Positions 8,340 to 17,126 of a DNA stretch of 64,000 nucleotides are shown in pieces (within the stretch, counting starts at the first letter, position 1; each line of letters opens with the position of its first letter). The DNA lies in assembly GCF_963676815.1 (NCBI RefSeq), contig NZ_OY781365.1:4994501-5058500 (forward strand). Reading direction: 5' to 3'. The position numbers and the translations under genes were made by a program. This DNA comes from an uncultured Draconibacterium sp. GTDB lineage: Bacteria; Bacteroidota; Bacteroidia; Bacteroidales; Prolixibacteraceae. The notes beneath the pieces were generated by a model that saw only the letters and a list, made by a program, of their open reading frames with translations, was not told the DNA's origin and did no database searches.

Positions 8340-9695
8340 CTATTCCCGGATGTTCTGGGCGATGCCGGAAAGTTGAATCACATCATCCGCAAGAGGTAGC
8401 GTATAGTTGAGACTATTGGGCTCTAATTGATAAATTGTTCCATTTAGGTTCCGGTATAACGTTTTGGCGGTTGATTGCTCCAGGTTAAGCCGTCGCAGGT
8501 CGGTCCACCGGATCGCCCGAAGCAGTAGTTCCTTCCTTCGTTCCTGCAGGATAAGCTCCAGGGCTTCGGCCTTGCTACCGGCACTAAGCGGGGTAAAACC
8601 ACCGCTTTCATAACGGGAAACCAGCAGTTCATTCAGCGTGCTGAGCGCTTCTTCAACCGAACCACTGCGCACCAGGCATTCTGCTTTAGTCAGGTAACAT
8701 TCATCAATTGCCAAACCGTTAAATATTTGCAATGATCCGCAGTAACTTCCCCGATAAGTATATCCCTTGCTGACCGGACGGAACCAGGCCGCTTTGCGGA
8801 TATCCGCTTCTGCGTAGGAATGGAAAAGCAGGGAGTCCACAATCAGACGGGAACTTGACAGTGTTGAATACCGGGTTATTCTGCTGTGGAAAATTACTTC
8901 GCTGTTGTAGCGTTCCATCGGGTAGGAAGCAGTCAGGTCGAGCTGATTATAATCAAGCAGTTCGTAGTTTGAACTTAGTGCTGAATCCGCGTAGGTCAGC
9001 GCATTGTCATAGTCCTGCATGGTTAAATACACCCGCGAAAGCAGGGCATAAGCTGCCGCTTTTACCGGTCGGGTTTTGTAGGAGGAGCTTTCGGGAAGCA
9101 AGCTGAGCGCTTCCTGAAGGTCGGACAGAATCCGGTTGTAAGTTTGCTTAACCGTAGCCCGGTCCACATGAATATTAAGATCAGAACTTAAACGCAACGG
9201 AAGTCCGTCTCCCTCATTGGAGGCCGACTGATCAAAGGGAACACAAAATACCTGTGCCAGTTGGTAAAATGCGTGAGCCCTGAAAAACAAGGCGCTACCT
9301 TTCAGTGTGTTCCATTGGATCAGGTTTTCTGTTTGGTCGATCCTGGCCAAACCTTCCAATACATAATTGACATAAAAAATCTGTTGGTAGCGGTTGTTCC
9401 AGTCGATTGATGTGGAGCCTTCCCATATTTCCCTGGCCCAGATGTAGCCGTTTTTCATGTACTCCGAACGCAGGGCATTCCAGCGGTCGTAAAGGATATA
9501 ATAATCGTCTGAAGAGAGTTCACCCATCCCCACCATATTGGCGTTGTGAACATCAAAATAGTCAAGCATAGCCTGCAGGTCATCCAGGGTAGACGGGACA
9601 ACCAGTTTTTTATCCGGTTTGGTGTCCAGAAAATCTTCATTGCAGGCAATCATGCCCAGCAGAAAGAATAGTAATAGTGGTATAAAACGTTTCAT
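8340..9695 (-). CDS. susD: SusD/RagB-family outer-membrane lipoprotein
   Basis: 451 residues, with a lipoprotein signal ending GMIAC (Cys18) and the family opening NEDFLDTKPDKK. The middle carries SusD TPR-like helices (GSALFFRAHAFYQLAQVF), and the C-terminal half has the SusD core (LILQERRKELLLRAIRWTDL). SusD proteins lid the SusC pore and bind the substrate at the cell surface. It is 6 bp downstream of susC and last in a minus-strand TlpA-SusC-SusD group. No glycoside hydrolase, peptidase or sulphatase accompanies it, so this is not a classical polysaccharide locus; the substrate may be a peptide or small ligand. Confidence 0.93.
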   Translation of the reverse strand: MKRFIPLLLFFLLGMIACNEDFLDTKPDKKLVVPSTLDDLQAMLDYFDVHNANMVGMGELSSDDYYILYDRWNALRSEYMKNGYIWAREIWEGSTSIDWNNRYQQIFYVNYVLEGLARIDQTENLIQWNTLKGSALFFRAHAFYQLAQVFCVPFDQSASNEGDGLPLRLSSDLNIHVDRATVKQTYNRILSDLQEALSLLPESSSYKTRPVKAAAYALLSRVYLTMQDYDNALTYADSALSSNYELLDYNQLDLTASYPMERYNSEVIFHSRITRYSTLSSSRLIVDSLLFHSYAEADIRKAAWFRPVSKGYTYRGSYCGSLQIFNGLAIDECYLTKAECLVRSGSVEEALSTLNELLVSRYESGGFTPLSAGSKAEALELILQERRKELLLRAIRWTDLRRLNLEQSTAKTLYRNLNGTIYQLEPNSLNYTLPLADDVIQLSGIAQNIRE

Positions 9696-9701
9696 AATTG
9701 T

Positions 9702-12700
9702 TTAAAGTGTAATGTTAATGCCTAGTGAATAAGTTTGTGGAGCCGGGTAGGGCTGGAAAACGTAATCAGGATCCAGCTTGTGTTTGTTGGCTCGCCAGAT
9801 GATCCCAAGATTATTGACATACCCATAAACAGAGAGTTTGTTAAAAGGAAGCCAATGATACTGCGATTGCTGTAGGTCGTAGGAAAAATTGATATCCTGA
9901 AACCGGATATGGTCACCTTTTTCGATCAGAATGTCGGCAAAAGTATACATAAAATCGCGTGAGCTGCTTGTTCCGACTGACGGCATCGAAGGCACTTGCG
10001 TGAAGAGCTCATCCCCCGGTTTTATCCACCGTTTGCTGTAATCTTCGTGGCCTGTCCAGTCGTTGAAAAGGGCTGAATAGCTAATGGATGGTCTGCGGAA
10101 GTAATACCCAAACTTATAGCTGATATTGAAGCCCAGTGAGAAATTCCCAAGTCGGAAGTTATTGCGCAGTGAACCGAAATTTGTTGGCAGTGCCGACCCG
10201 CTGTAGCTTAAATCTTCCAGCGTTAAATTAGACATAATGGAGCTATAGTCTTTCGAAATCTCTCCGTCCATATAGATTTGCGGATCGCCTGTTTCGGGAT
10301 CAAGTCCTGCCCATTTCAGGCTGTAAAGGCTGTACCTTGGATTTCCCGGGACAGGTACGGGAGACGAAGAAAAGTAAGCTGAGATAGTATTGCTCTCATA
10401 ATCATACCGGGTAATTTTGTTGGTTGAGTAGCTGTACAGGAGTTGAGCCGTCCATTTAAGGCGCCTGATGGTTTTATTGACGTTCAGCTGAACATCAACT
10501 CCCTGGCCCTTTAAAGCTGAATTGTTACCAATAAATTCGTTGCGGCCACCGACACTGAATCCGATGGTTGGATCCAGTTGAGCCCTGCCAATCAAATCAA
10601 TACCCTGCTTTTTGTAGTATTCGATACTCCCGGAGAGCAGGTGGTTTTTGGTTTCGAAATCAAGCCCCAAATTGATCATTTTTACTTTTTCCCACCGGAG
10701 ATTGGGGTTCGGAGGAGTTAGTATCTGCACATAAGGAAGTCCGGTAACCGAATTGGTGTAGTAGTAGCCGGTGGCGTATGCTGTAAGCGATTTGTTTACA
10801 TTACCACTGTAACCATAGGTCGCCCGCAGCTTAAGCAGCGGAAGCCAGTTGCCGAAGGGAAAGAATTCTTCAGAACTGACTTGCCACCCTAAACCGGTTG
10901 ACCACAGGGGAACACCCTTGTTGTTGGCATCTACGCCAAATAAATTGGATTTATCTTTTCGGGCACTGGCCGTAAGCATATAACGGCCCCGGTAGCTGTA
11001 AGACGCATTTCCATAATAGGACACATTCCGGTCAGTGCGATCGGTCAGGGAAGCTCCGTCGGGAATGGTCTCGGTGTAACCATAAGGATTAATCAGGTAG
11101 CTTGTAGTATAGTCTACCCGGGAAAAAGTTAATAAGTCATCGTTATAGCCATATACCCGGTTTGAAAGTCCGGTTGTCCGGGCTTGCCTGACTTCTGTTC
11201 CGGCCAGTAGGTTTAGCACGTGGATATCGTTCCAGTTCTTGTTAACGTTGAGTTGACCCCTGGCAGAATGCGAGACAAGGGTCAGGTAATTGTTATCCAG
11301 TATATCACCCGGGGGGATGGGGAAGTTTAAACTGCCTTCCGTGTCGGTGTAGGCATATTGGTTAATGAGATTACGGGTTGTATACAATTCCTGACGCTGA
11401 TGATTTCGGGTATGCTGGTTTTGATGTTCGTACTGGTACCGGCCTTCCAGATTAAGCCAGGAAGTAAAGCTGTATTTCAGGCCGGTGTTGATTCGGATAT
11501 CATCGGTATTGATTTGGTAATCTTTATGGTGCAAATCTTCTAAAGGGACATACGACCAGTCCAGCAAACCGTTACCGGGCGCCTGGTTGACAAAGTCGGT
11601 GTTGTAATCGTGCACGATGGCGAGCGGTTTCCCATCGTCACCGGCAAGGCGGGCATAGGGATAAATCGCTTTTCCACCACCACTGGTTATCGTGCTGCTT
11701 CCGCCATTGTTCTGCGACTGTTTACTGTGGGAGTAAATAATATGGGCAGAAATTTCAAATGAATTGACCGGGTGATAGCTTAGCATGGAGTTAAGGGTAA
11801 TCCGGTTGAGTGCGTTACGCACCAGGTTATCCTCGTTTTGGTCGGCTCCGCCGCTTAAATAATAACTGACTTTTTTACTGCCCCCTTTCATCGACAGTGA
11901 ATACTGCCTGTTTACGCTGTTTTGATAGAGGTATTTGCTGAAATCCCTGCGGACATCCTGTTTGCGGTAGTTGGCCAGTTGTCTTTCTGCTTCTTCTGGA
12001 TTGACGAATCCATCCCTTTGGGCAATTAGCAGCTGTACAACAGGCGACATGGCTGGGTGGGCGGAATAATCCTCCATCCAGGTGTAATAATCCTGTTCAA
12101 ACAGGCTTTGTTCCACATCGATAAAATCGGAGGCATTCAGAAATTGCCTGTTGTAAAATAAATCCGGCTTCCGGCCAATGTTTACGCTGGTATTTAGCTG
12201 AATGGTCAGGGGCTGTTCCAGCCGGCCTTTCTTGGTGGTAATCACAATTACGCCATTTCCGGCTCGCACCCCCCAGATTGATGCGGCAGCGGCATCTTTC
12301 AGGATCGTGATATTCTCAATGTCGTTGGGGTTGATGTTGTTGATATCTCCTTCGTAAGGGAAGTTGTCGACAATAATCAGCGGACTGGCTTCCGATTGGA
12401 TGGTGCTTTGCCCCCGGATGCTAAGCGATGGGGAACCGTTGAACCGGTGGTCGAACAGGATGCCGCCGGAGATATTCTCCAGCCTGCTTAAGATGTCGGT
12501 ACTGACAGTCCAGTTGACCAGCTGATTGTCGATTAGCGTGTAAGACCCCAGGGTTTTATCTTTCGACAGCGTTTGGTAGCCGGTTGACACCACCACCTCG
12601 TCGATGAAAACCAATTCCTGCTCCAGATAAATGGACAGAGGGCTGTTGTCGTCGGGAATGGGAATCTGCTTTCGGGAATACCCGATATGAGAGACCTGCA

Positions 12701-12920
12701 GGAAGGATTCATCAGCCGGAAGCACTAGGCGGAAGTTCCCCAGGCTGTCGGTTGTGGCAGAGAATTTTAAATCGGTAGTGGTTATAAAAACACCGGGGAT
12801 TGTGTTTTTTTCGCTTGAAAAAACAGTTCCTCTTACTTGTTTTAGCTGGGCAAACGATTGGTTTGTGATCCCAATCCCGATTACCAGTATCAATAAATAG
12901 TATAGTTTTTTTTGCATCAT
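9702..12920 (-). CDS. susC: SusC/RagA-family TonB-dependent transporter
   Basis: 1072 residues. A signal peptide (to about residue 24, NQSFA) is followed by a carboxypeptidase-regulatory-like domain at about 25-105 and a plug domain at about 130-235. The SusC signature NITILKDAAAASIWGVRAGN lies in the plug, and the rest is a 22-strand barrel ending in an aromatic-rich strand (YSLGINITL). It imports a ligand across the outer membrane using TonB energy, with the SusD partner as lid. The gene starts 21 bp after the TlpA-like gene ends and ends 6 bp before susD, so all three are likely one transcript. No STN domain or anti-sigma partner is seen. Confidence 0.95.
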   Translation of the reverse strand: MMQKKLYYLLILVIGIGITNQSFAQLKQVRGTVFSSEKNTIPGVFITTTDLKFSATTDSLGNFRLVLPADESFLQVSHIGYSRKQIPIPDDNSPLSIYLEQELVFIDEVVVSTGYQTLSKDKTLGSYTLIDNQLVNWTVSTDILSRLENISGGILFDHRFNGSPSLSIRGQSTIQSEASPLIIVDNFPYEGDINNINPNDIENITILKDAAAASIWGVRAGNGVIVITTKKGRLEQPLTIQLNTSVNIGRKPDLFYNRQFLNASDFIDVEQSLFEQDYYTWMEDYSAHPAMSPVVQLLIAQRDGFVNPEEAERQLANYRKQDVRRDFSKYLYQNSVNRQYSLSMKGGSKKVSYYLSGGADQNEDNLVRNALNRITLNSMLSYHPVNSFEISAHIIYSHSKQSQNNGGSSTITSGGGKAIYPYARLAGDDGKPLAIVHDYNTDFVNQAPGNGLLDWSYVPLEDLHHKDYQINTDDIRINTGLKYSFTSWLNLEGRYQYEHQNQHTRNHQRQELYTTRNLINQYAYTDTEGSLNFPIPPGDILDNNYLTLVSHSARGQLNVNKNWNDIHVLNLLAGTEVRQARTTGLSNRVYGYNDDLLTFSRVDYTTSYLINPYGYTETIPDGASLTDRTDRNVSYYGNASYSYRGRYMLTASARKDKSNLFGVDANNKGVPLWSTGLGWQVSSEEFFPFGNWLPLLKLRATYGYSGNVNKSLTAYATGYYYTNSVTGLPYVQILTPPNPNLRWEKVKMINLGLDFETKNHLLSGSIEYYKKQGIDLIGRAQLDPTIGFSVGGRNEFIGNNSALKGQGVDVQLNVNKTIRRLKWTAQLLYSYSTNKITRYDYESNTISAYFSSSPVPVPGNPRYSLYSLKWAGLDPETGDPQIYMDGEISKDYSSIMSNLTLEDLSYSGSALPTNFGSLRNNFRLGNFSLGFNISYKFGYYFRRPSISYSALFNDWTGHEDYSKRWIKPGDELFTQVPSMPSVGTSSSRDFMYTFADILIEKGDHIRFQDINFSYDLQQSQYHWLPFNKLSVYGYVNNLGIIWRANKHKLDPDYVFQPYPAPQTYSLGINITL

Positions 12921-12941
12921 GTAAGTGTGAGTTTTTGTTGT

Positions 12942-14225
12942 TTAGTTGAATTGTTTAATCACCAGCATATCAATTTCGCAAAGCTCCTGCTCCAGGCTTA
13001 GTCCATAGGGGGGCAGGCAGGTTTTAAACCGGAGAATGTCCTTCTCGTTGGCCGGAAAGCTGATGTCGATGTCGGAGCTAATGCCGGTTCGGTCAATTAC
13101 CGGACAAGGTTCATTTTTGTACAGGCTGGCTACTGCCCGGTAGAAATTCTGAAAAGGCTGCTTTTGGTAAACCAACTGCCCCGAATCATCGCTTGTAATT
13201 TTTGAGGTGGGACTATTTGAAACCAGTTGCTCCGGTGTGCCATGTTGTTTTAATACCCAACACTTTACTTGTCGCTTTTTAATGCTTGCACGCAGGTGGT
13301 GAGTGGCACCAAAGAAACGGTTTAAATCTTCGAGCATAAGCTCTCCGGCTTTCGCCTTTAAAGCGGCGGGAATAATTAGCTCGTAGCAGTAGTATTTGTC
13401 GCGGGCAGTTGGCATATAGGCCGATACGTTTGGCGGGGGCAGGACTTCCTGCTTGTTGAACGCTGAAATACACCGGTTGGGGTGAGCCAGAACGGTGTTG
13501 CCCATATGCCGCACTGCTCCCCGGTACAACTGTAGTACGGTGCCGTTTAAGGCCCTGATTTTGTAGCGGTTTAAACTGTCGGTATATACCCCTCCGCCAC
13601 CGATCCCGTCCAGGTAGCCGGTGATTACCGAGTGGTAGTACAGGTCTTTTGACTGTCCTCCATTGCCATCAATCAGCAGAGGTTGGGTCAGATCATAATC
13701 AAAATTGCTTTTCTTTTCGGCAAGAACTGTCGTTTTAGCCGACAACAGGGCGCTGATGTTTTCGGCGTTTACTTCCGCGTCTCCGGTGATGGCAACTACT
13801 TTTCCGTCTTTAATCCAGACCTCGTGAGGGACATATTTATGAGGAAACAGTTTCGACAACGTTTTGTCACCGGTTACCGACGGAAGTGAGACATTCCGGG
13901 TGGAAAAGCATTTTTCAATGGTGTTTTTGGGCTGCGAGGTCACCATAAGCACCTGTAGCTGATTGCCAAACTCACGCTGGAGTTGCTCCATCCGAGGAAT
14001 GGCTTTAAGACACGGAGTGCACCAGGTAGCCCAAAAGTCCAGGATCAGCAATTGGCCTTCGAAATCGGATAACCGGGCTGTTCCGTTTGGATAGTTGACC
14101 AGGTCTTTCAGCAGGATATCGGGAACCGGATCGCCCACTTTTAAGGGCGTGGGGCTGTCCTGTCCATAGAGAAATGATTGTACGGCAAGCAGTAAAATAC
14201 CTGCCAGGTAAAGGTTTAATTTCAT
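12942..14225 (-). CDS. TlpA-like thioredoxin-fold protein with C-terminal extension
   Basis: 427 residues from the ATG at 14225, chosen because it starts directly on a signal peptide (MKLNLYLAGILLLAVQSF). A longer frame reaches 14303 but adds a non-signal leader. Residues about 28-165 are a TlpA/AhpC fold with the redox motif WCTPC (Cys69, Cys72). Residues about 200-427 form a second domain, with a glycine-rich turn (LDGIGGGGVYTD) and a few cysteines, that I do not recognise with confidence. The thioredoxin domain would reduce or exchange disulphides in the periplasm. Its place at the head of the SusC-SusD operon, opposite a small two-cysteine exported protein, suggests a thiol-containing substrate. 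Confidence 0.85.
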   Translation of the reverse strand: MKLNLYLAGILLLAVQSFLYGQDSPTPLKVGDPVPDILLKDLVNYPNGTARLSDFEGQLLILDFWATWCTPCLKAIPRMEQLQREFGNQLQVLMVTSQPKNTIEKCFSTRNVSLPSVTGDKTLSKLFPHKYVPHEVWIKDGKVVAITGDAEVNAENISALLSAKTTVLAEKKSNFDYDLTQPLLIDGNGGQSKDLYYHSVITGYLDGIGGGGVYTDSLNRYKIRALNGTVLQLYRGAVRHMGNTVLAHPNRCISAFNKQEVLPPPNVSAYMPTARDKYYCYELIIPAALKAKAGELMLEDLNRFFGATHHLRASIKKRQVKCWVLKQHGTPEQLVSNSPTSKITSDDSGQLVYQKQPFQNFYRAVASLYKNEPCPVIDRTGISSDIDISFPANEKDILRFKTCLPPYGLSLEQELCEIDMLVIKQFN

Positions 14226-14306
14226 CGTTATGGAAATTAATGTGTTATGGAAAAATAGATTGTTAAAAATCAGTTGATGTCGTTGTCGTAACGACAGAGT
14301 CATTCC

Positions 14307-14522
14307 TCACTCGGGTGATTTAATTTTGTTTTGGTACAGGCTATGGTGCCGGCTGAAGAAAAATACCAAACTCATGTAGGAAAGTGTAGATGCAAAACTG
14401 AATAGCTTTTGCCGTTTCCCTGGCTTGTTTATTGCTATCTGAGGAATCGCAAAATGGTCAAAGCATTTCCGGAAAATCAAACACACAGGGGCATAATTTT
14501 CCTTGTATGGAAAGTTTTTCAT
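14307..14522 (-). CDS. possible small protein upstream of the TlpA operon
   Basis: 71 residues, co-directional with and 81 bp upstream of the TlpA-like gene. Starts MKNFPYKENYAPVCLIFRKC, with two cysteines and a weak hydrophobic stretch near residue 45. No family is recognised. It could be a leader peptide, a small product of the same operon, or a chance frame. The upstream sequence is AT-rich, as is normal for starts in this phylum, and gives no further support. Confidence 0.3.
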   Translation of the reverse strand: MKNFPYKENYAPVCLIFRKCFDHFAIPQIAINKPGKRQKLFSFASTLSYMSLVFFFSRHHSLYQNKIKSPE

Positions 14523-14762
14523 AAATTTCGATGTTAATTGATGGTTAGAATTAATTAACGACCAAGCCTGCTACACGTCGCCAAACTGTTGTAGCGGGCT
14601 TAAAACTTGTTCTCTGTTTATTTTGTCATAGGCAACTTTGTTTTATGATATAAGTATATTTACGTAGCATCATACAACAGAAAAGTATGATGTAAGCCGG
14701 AAAGCTGAGTTGAATTATAAAACGCCTGGAATTAAATGAAAAAGGGCGCGGACTCAACTTAC

Positions 14763-14868
14763 CGACTTGAGGTACTGGTATACCTTGGAACGATAAGAGA
14801 ACCCACGCCTAGGTCGTGAGCCTCTTGACTTATTATCTCGTTCCGTAAAATTACCAGTTTTCAAGTCG
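14763..14868. repeat. three-block imperfect inverted repeat (structured element)
   Basis: Three blocks on the left pair in order with three on the right: CGACTTGA (14763-14770) with TCAAGTCG (14861-14868), ACTGGTA (14774-14780) with TACCAGT (14852-14858), and GGAACGA (14787-14793) with TCGTTCC (14838-14844). Between them are short internal loops, and the apical loop is about 44 nt. It could be a structured RNA or a recombination site. It lies at the junction between the SusCD locus and the Xre gene that opens the defence island. No family is recognised. Confidence 0.6.
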
Positions 14869-14954
14869 AGATTCTAAGCAATAGCTTCTATATCTTATTT
14901 ACGAAGTATCGCAAAATTATGATTACGAGGCTAAATTAATAAAAAATATTTAAT

Positions 14955-14966
14955 GGTACATGTACC
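14955..14966. promoter_or_regulatory. 12-bp palindrome GGTACATGTACC upstream of the Xre gene
   Basis: A perfect 12-bp palindrome 53 bp before the xre start. Small Xre repressors commonly bind such dyads in their own promoter, so this is a candidate autoregulatory operator. No second copy was noticed before the sir2 gene. Confidence 0.45.
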
Positions 14967-15018
14967 GTTGATAAAAAAATAAATAATCTTCCAATTTGTA
15001 GATAAAATAATATCGTCC

Positions 15019-15249
15019 TTGGCAACTGAGATTGAAAAATATATAATTGATAAGATTCGGGGAATGAGGATCAGTAGCGGTCTGTCACAGATGGCCTTAT
15101 CTCAAAAAATAGGCATGAGTAGTAGCTTTGTATCTCATGTAGAATCTTCAAAACGAAGGGCCAAATACAATATTAACCATCTAAATGAAATCGCCAAAGT
15201 TTTTGCTTGTTCTCCTAAAGATTTTTGGCCGGATAGTCCTATTCTGTAA
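15019..15249 (+). CDS. Xre-family HTH regulator (TTG start)
   Basis: 76 residues, essentially one helix-turn-helix domain at about 12-65 (SQMALSQKIGMSSSFVSHVE). The start is a TTG at 15019: the frame is closed upstream by a TAA at 14980, and the next ATG would cut into the first HTH helix. Single-domain Xre proteins often repress neighbouring defence or toxin genes. It is the first gene of the AT-rich island and points toward the SIR2-HerA operon 567 bp away. A palindrome upstream suggests autoregulation. Confidence 0.75.
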   Translation: MATEIEKYIIDKIRGMRISSGLSQMALSQKIGMSSSFVSHVESSKRRAKYNINHLNEIAKVFACSPKDFWPDSPIL

Positions 15250-15815
15250 GAAATGATAAACAGCAAATCGCATTCATTTTTTCAAACGAGTATTTCTTCT
15301 TCCATATTGACTCCATAAACTTAGTTTATAGAGTTGAAATTTAGTTAGTTACTGTGACCGTTATGTAGTTTGCGCTAAAGGTAATGTAATTTCATCATTC
15401 ATTAATTTGAATGTTTGTTTATGAATTGATTACGAAAGAATTGATAAAATTTGAATGAAACTATAGCTCTAATAATATTTGATTTTATAACTTTATTGCA
15501 TACTTAAAAAATCTAATGTTTAATAAGACACAATCCTGCAATATGAAACAATCAATTAATTTCCCCAAAAAAAACTTGCCAATTCTTTTGTTAATGATTG
15601 AGATGGACTCCGAGATTGTTTTTCAGACGTTTGAAAACTTGTTGTCAAAATATGTTATTAGCTGAATTGTTATCTCTAATTGTAACATAAAGATAGAGTC
15701 TTCTCCTGTGTATCTTTTATTCCATTGTAAATACTTCCCGGAGAATGGAGTAACACCTCTGATGCATATTCATAAAAAACAGGTGTAATAATTAAATCTA
15801 ATAAAATATTAAAAT
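15250..15815. other. AT-rich gap before the SIR2-HerA operon
   Basis: 566 bp with no convincing gene. A 40-codon frame (15543-15665, starts MKQSINFPKKNLPILLLMIE) is possible but unsupported. ATAAAC-TTA-GTTTAT (15317-15331) is a small hairpin. ACACCT (15753-15758) and AGGTGT (15781-15786) form a spaced inverted pair just before the sir2 start and may mark operon control. Confidence 0.4.
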
Positions 15816-17126
15816 ATGAGTTACCACGACCCAATAAGACAATCTAAATATTTACGGCAGACATTATCACAAGATAAAAAACCTGTTGGATTCTTCCTTT
15901 CGGCTGGATGCCCTCTAGCTGTTTCTATGCCCAATGACAAATGGCCATTAATCCCAGATGTAGCAGGATTGACAAAACACATCAAAGATGAGCTTGACAA
16001 TGAAACTACTATTTTAGAGGGAGAAATACGAAATTCTGCAACTGCATACACCGAACTCATAAATGAGGTAATAAAAACAGGAAAGACGGAACCCAATATT
16101 GAAGATATATTGAGTTTTCTGAGAGGAATGATACAAATTGCTAAAGGTGCTACTAACATTAGGGGGTTTTCCGAATCAGAGCTAGAGCACCTCGAAAAGC
16201 TAATTTGCAAAAAAATAGCCCAAAAGCTGGATGTCAACCTACCGGACAATAAAACACCATACCACAAATTAGCAAAATGGGTGAATAATATTGAAAGAGA
16301 CACTCCGATTGAGATATTTACCACAAATTATGATCTTTTATTAGAGGAAGCATTTGAAGCCTTAAAAGTTCCTTACTTTGATGGATTTGTTGGTACTCGT
16401 TTTCCGTTTTTTGATTTAAGAGCAGTTGAAGATGGACTGATACCTAACCACTGGACCAGATTATGGAAGATACATGGATCAATTAATTGGTATTTAAAAG
16501 ATAGCAAAGAAGTATACCGTTCAACAGCTTTGAATGGAAGTGATTCTTATATAATCCATCCATCACACTTAAAATATGATCAAAGCCGCAAGATGCCTTA
16601 CCTGGCATTAATCGACAGACTGAATAAATTTCTAAGGCAAAACTCAGCTGTTTTAATTATGTCCGGTTATTCATTTAGCGATGAACATTTGAATGACACT
16701 ATTTTGAACGCCTTAAGAGCAAATCCAACAGCAATGGTTATTGCATTATTGTTTGGAGATTTAACTAAGACCATTAAGGAGAAAGTTGATAGTGGAAATA
16801 CCGTTACCAACACTACAATTAATTATGAAAAAGCTCTTGAACTGGCAGAAAATAGGTCTAATCTAAGTATATGGACCTTTGACGAAGCAGTAATAGGTGG
16901 TTTGCGGGCAAAATGGAAACCTGCAAAATTAGATTACGATGCCGAAGAAAATGTAGCAAATGCCGTAAAGCAGGAACAGATTAAAGTTAAAGACGACGAT
17001 GGCAATGAAACAGATGAAAAAGTCACCAAATTTGAATTTCAACTTGGAGATTTTGCAGTTTTAGGAAACTTTCTTCAAGAATTGATTGGAAAGGAACAAT
17101 TTAAAATAGAACAGGATGGCGTTTAA
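15816..17126 (+). CDS. SIR2-domain protein of a SIR2-HerA defence pair
   Basis: 436 residues with a SIR2 (NAD-binding) domain: the degenerate glycine loop FFLSAGCP at about 26-33, FTTNYD at 168-173, the likely catalytic His220 in KIHGSINW, and SGYSFSDEH near 285. No zinc ribbon is seen. The C-terminal 90 residues are charged and end in a segment (FQLGDFAVLGNFLQELIG) that may contact HerA. In described SIR2-HerA systems SIR2 degrades NAD+ on phage infection and the HerA hexamer is needed for activity. The stop overlaps the start of the herA-like gene by 11 bp, so the two are translationally coupled. It is the first of seven closely spaced genes. Confidence 0.88.
   Translation: MSYHDPIRQSKYLRQTLSQDKKPVGFFLSAGCPLAVSMPNDKWPLIPDVAGLTKHIKDELDNETTILEGEIRNSATAYTELINEVIKTGKTEPNIEDILSFLRGMIQIAKGATNIRGFSESELEHLEKLICKKIAQKLDVNLPDNKTPYHKLAKWVNNIERDTPIEIFTTNYDLLLEEAFEALKVPYFDGFVGTRFPFFDLRAVEDGLIPNHWTRLWKIHGSINWYLKDSKEVYRSTALNGSDSYIIHPSHLKYDQSRKMPYLALIDRLNKFLRQNSAVLIMSGYSFSDEHLNDTILNALRANPTAMVIALLFGDLTKTIKEKVDSGNTVTNTTINYEKALELAENRSNLSIWTFDEAVIGGLRAKWKPAKLDYDAEENVANAVKQEQIKVKDDDGNETDEKVTKFEFQLGDFAVLGNFLQELIGKEQFKIEQDGV

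Noticed and set aside
15821..16324. 167-codon frame on the minus strand
   Set aside because: It is antisense to the SIR2 gene and has no recognisable domain.
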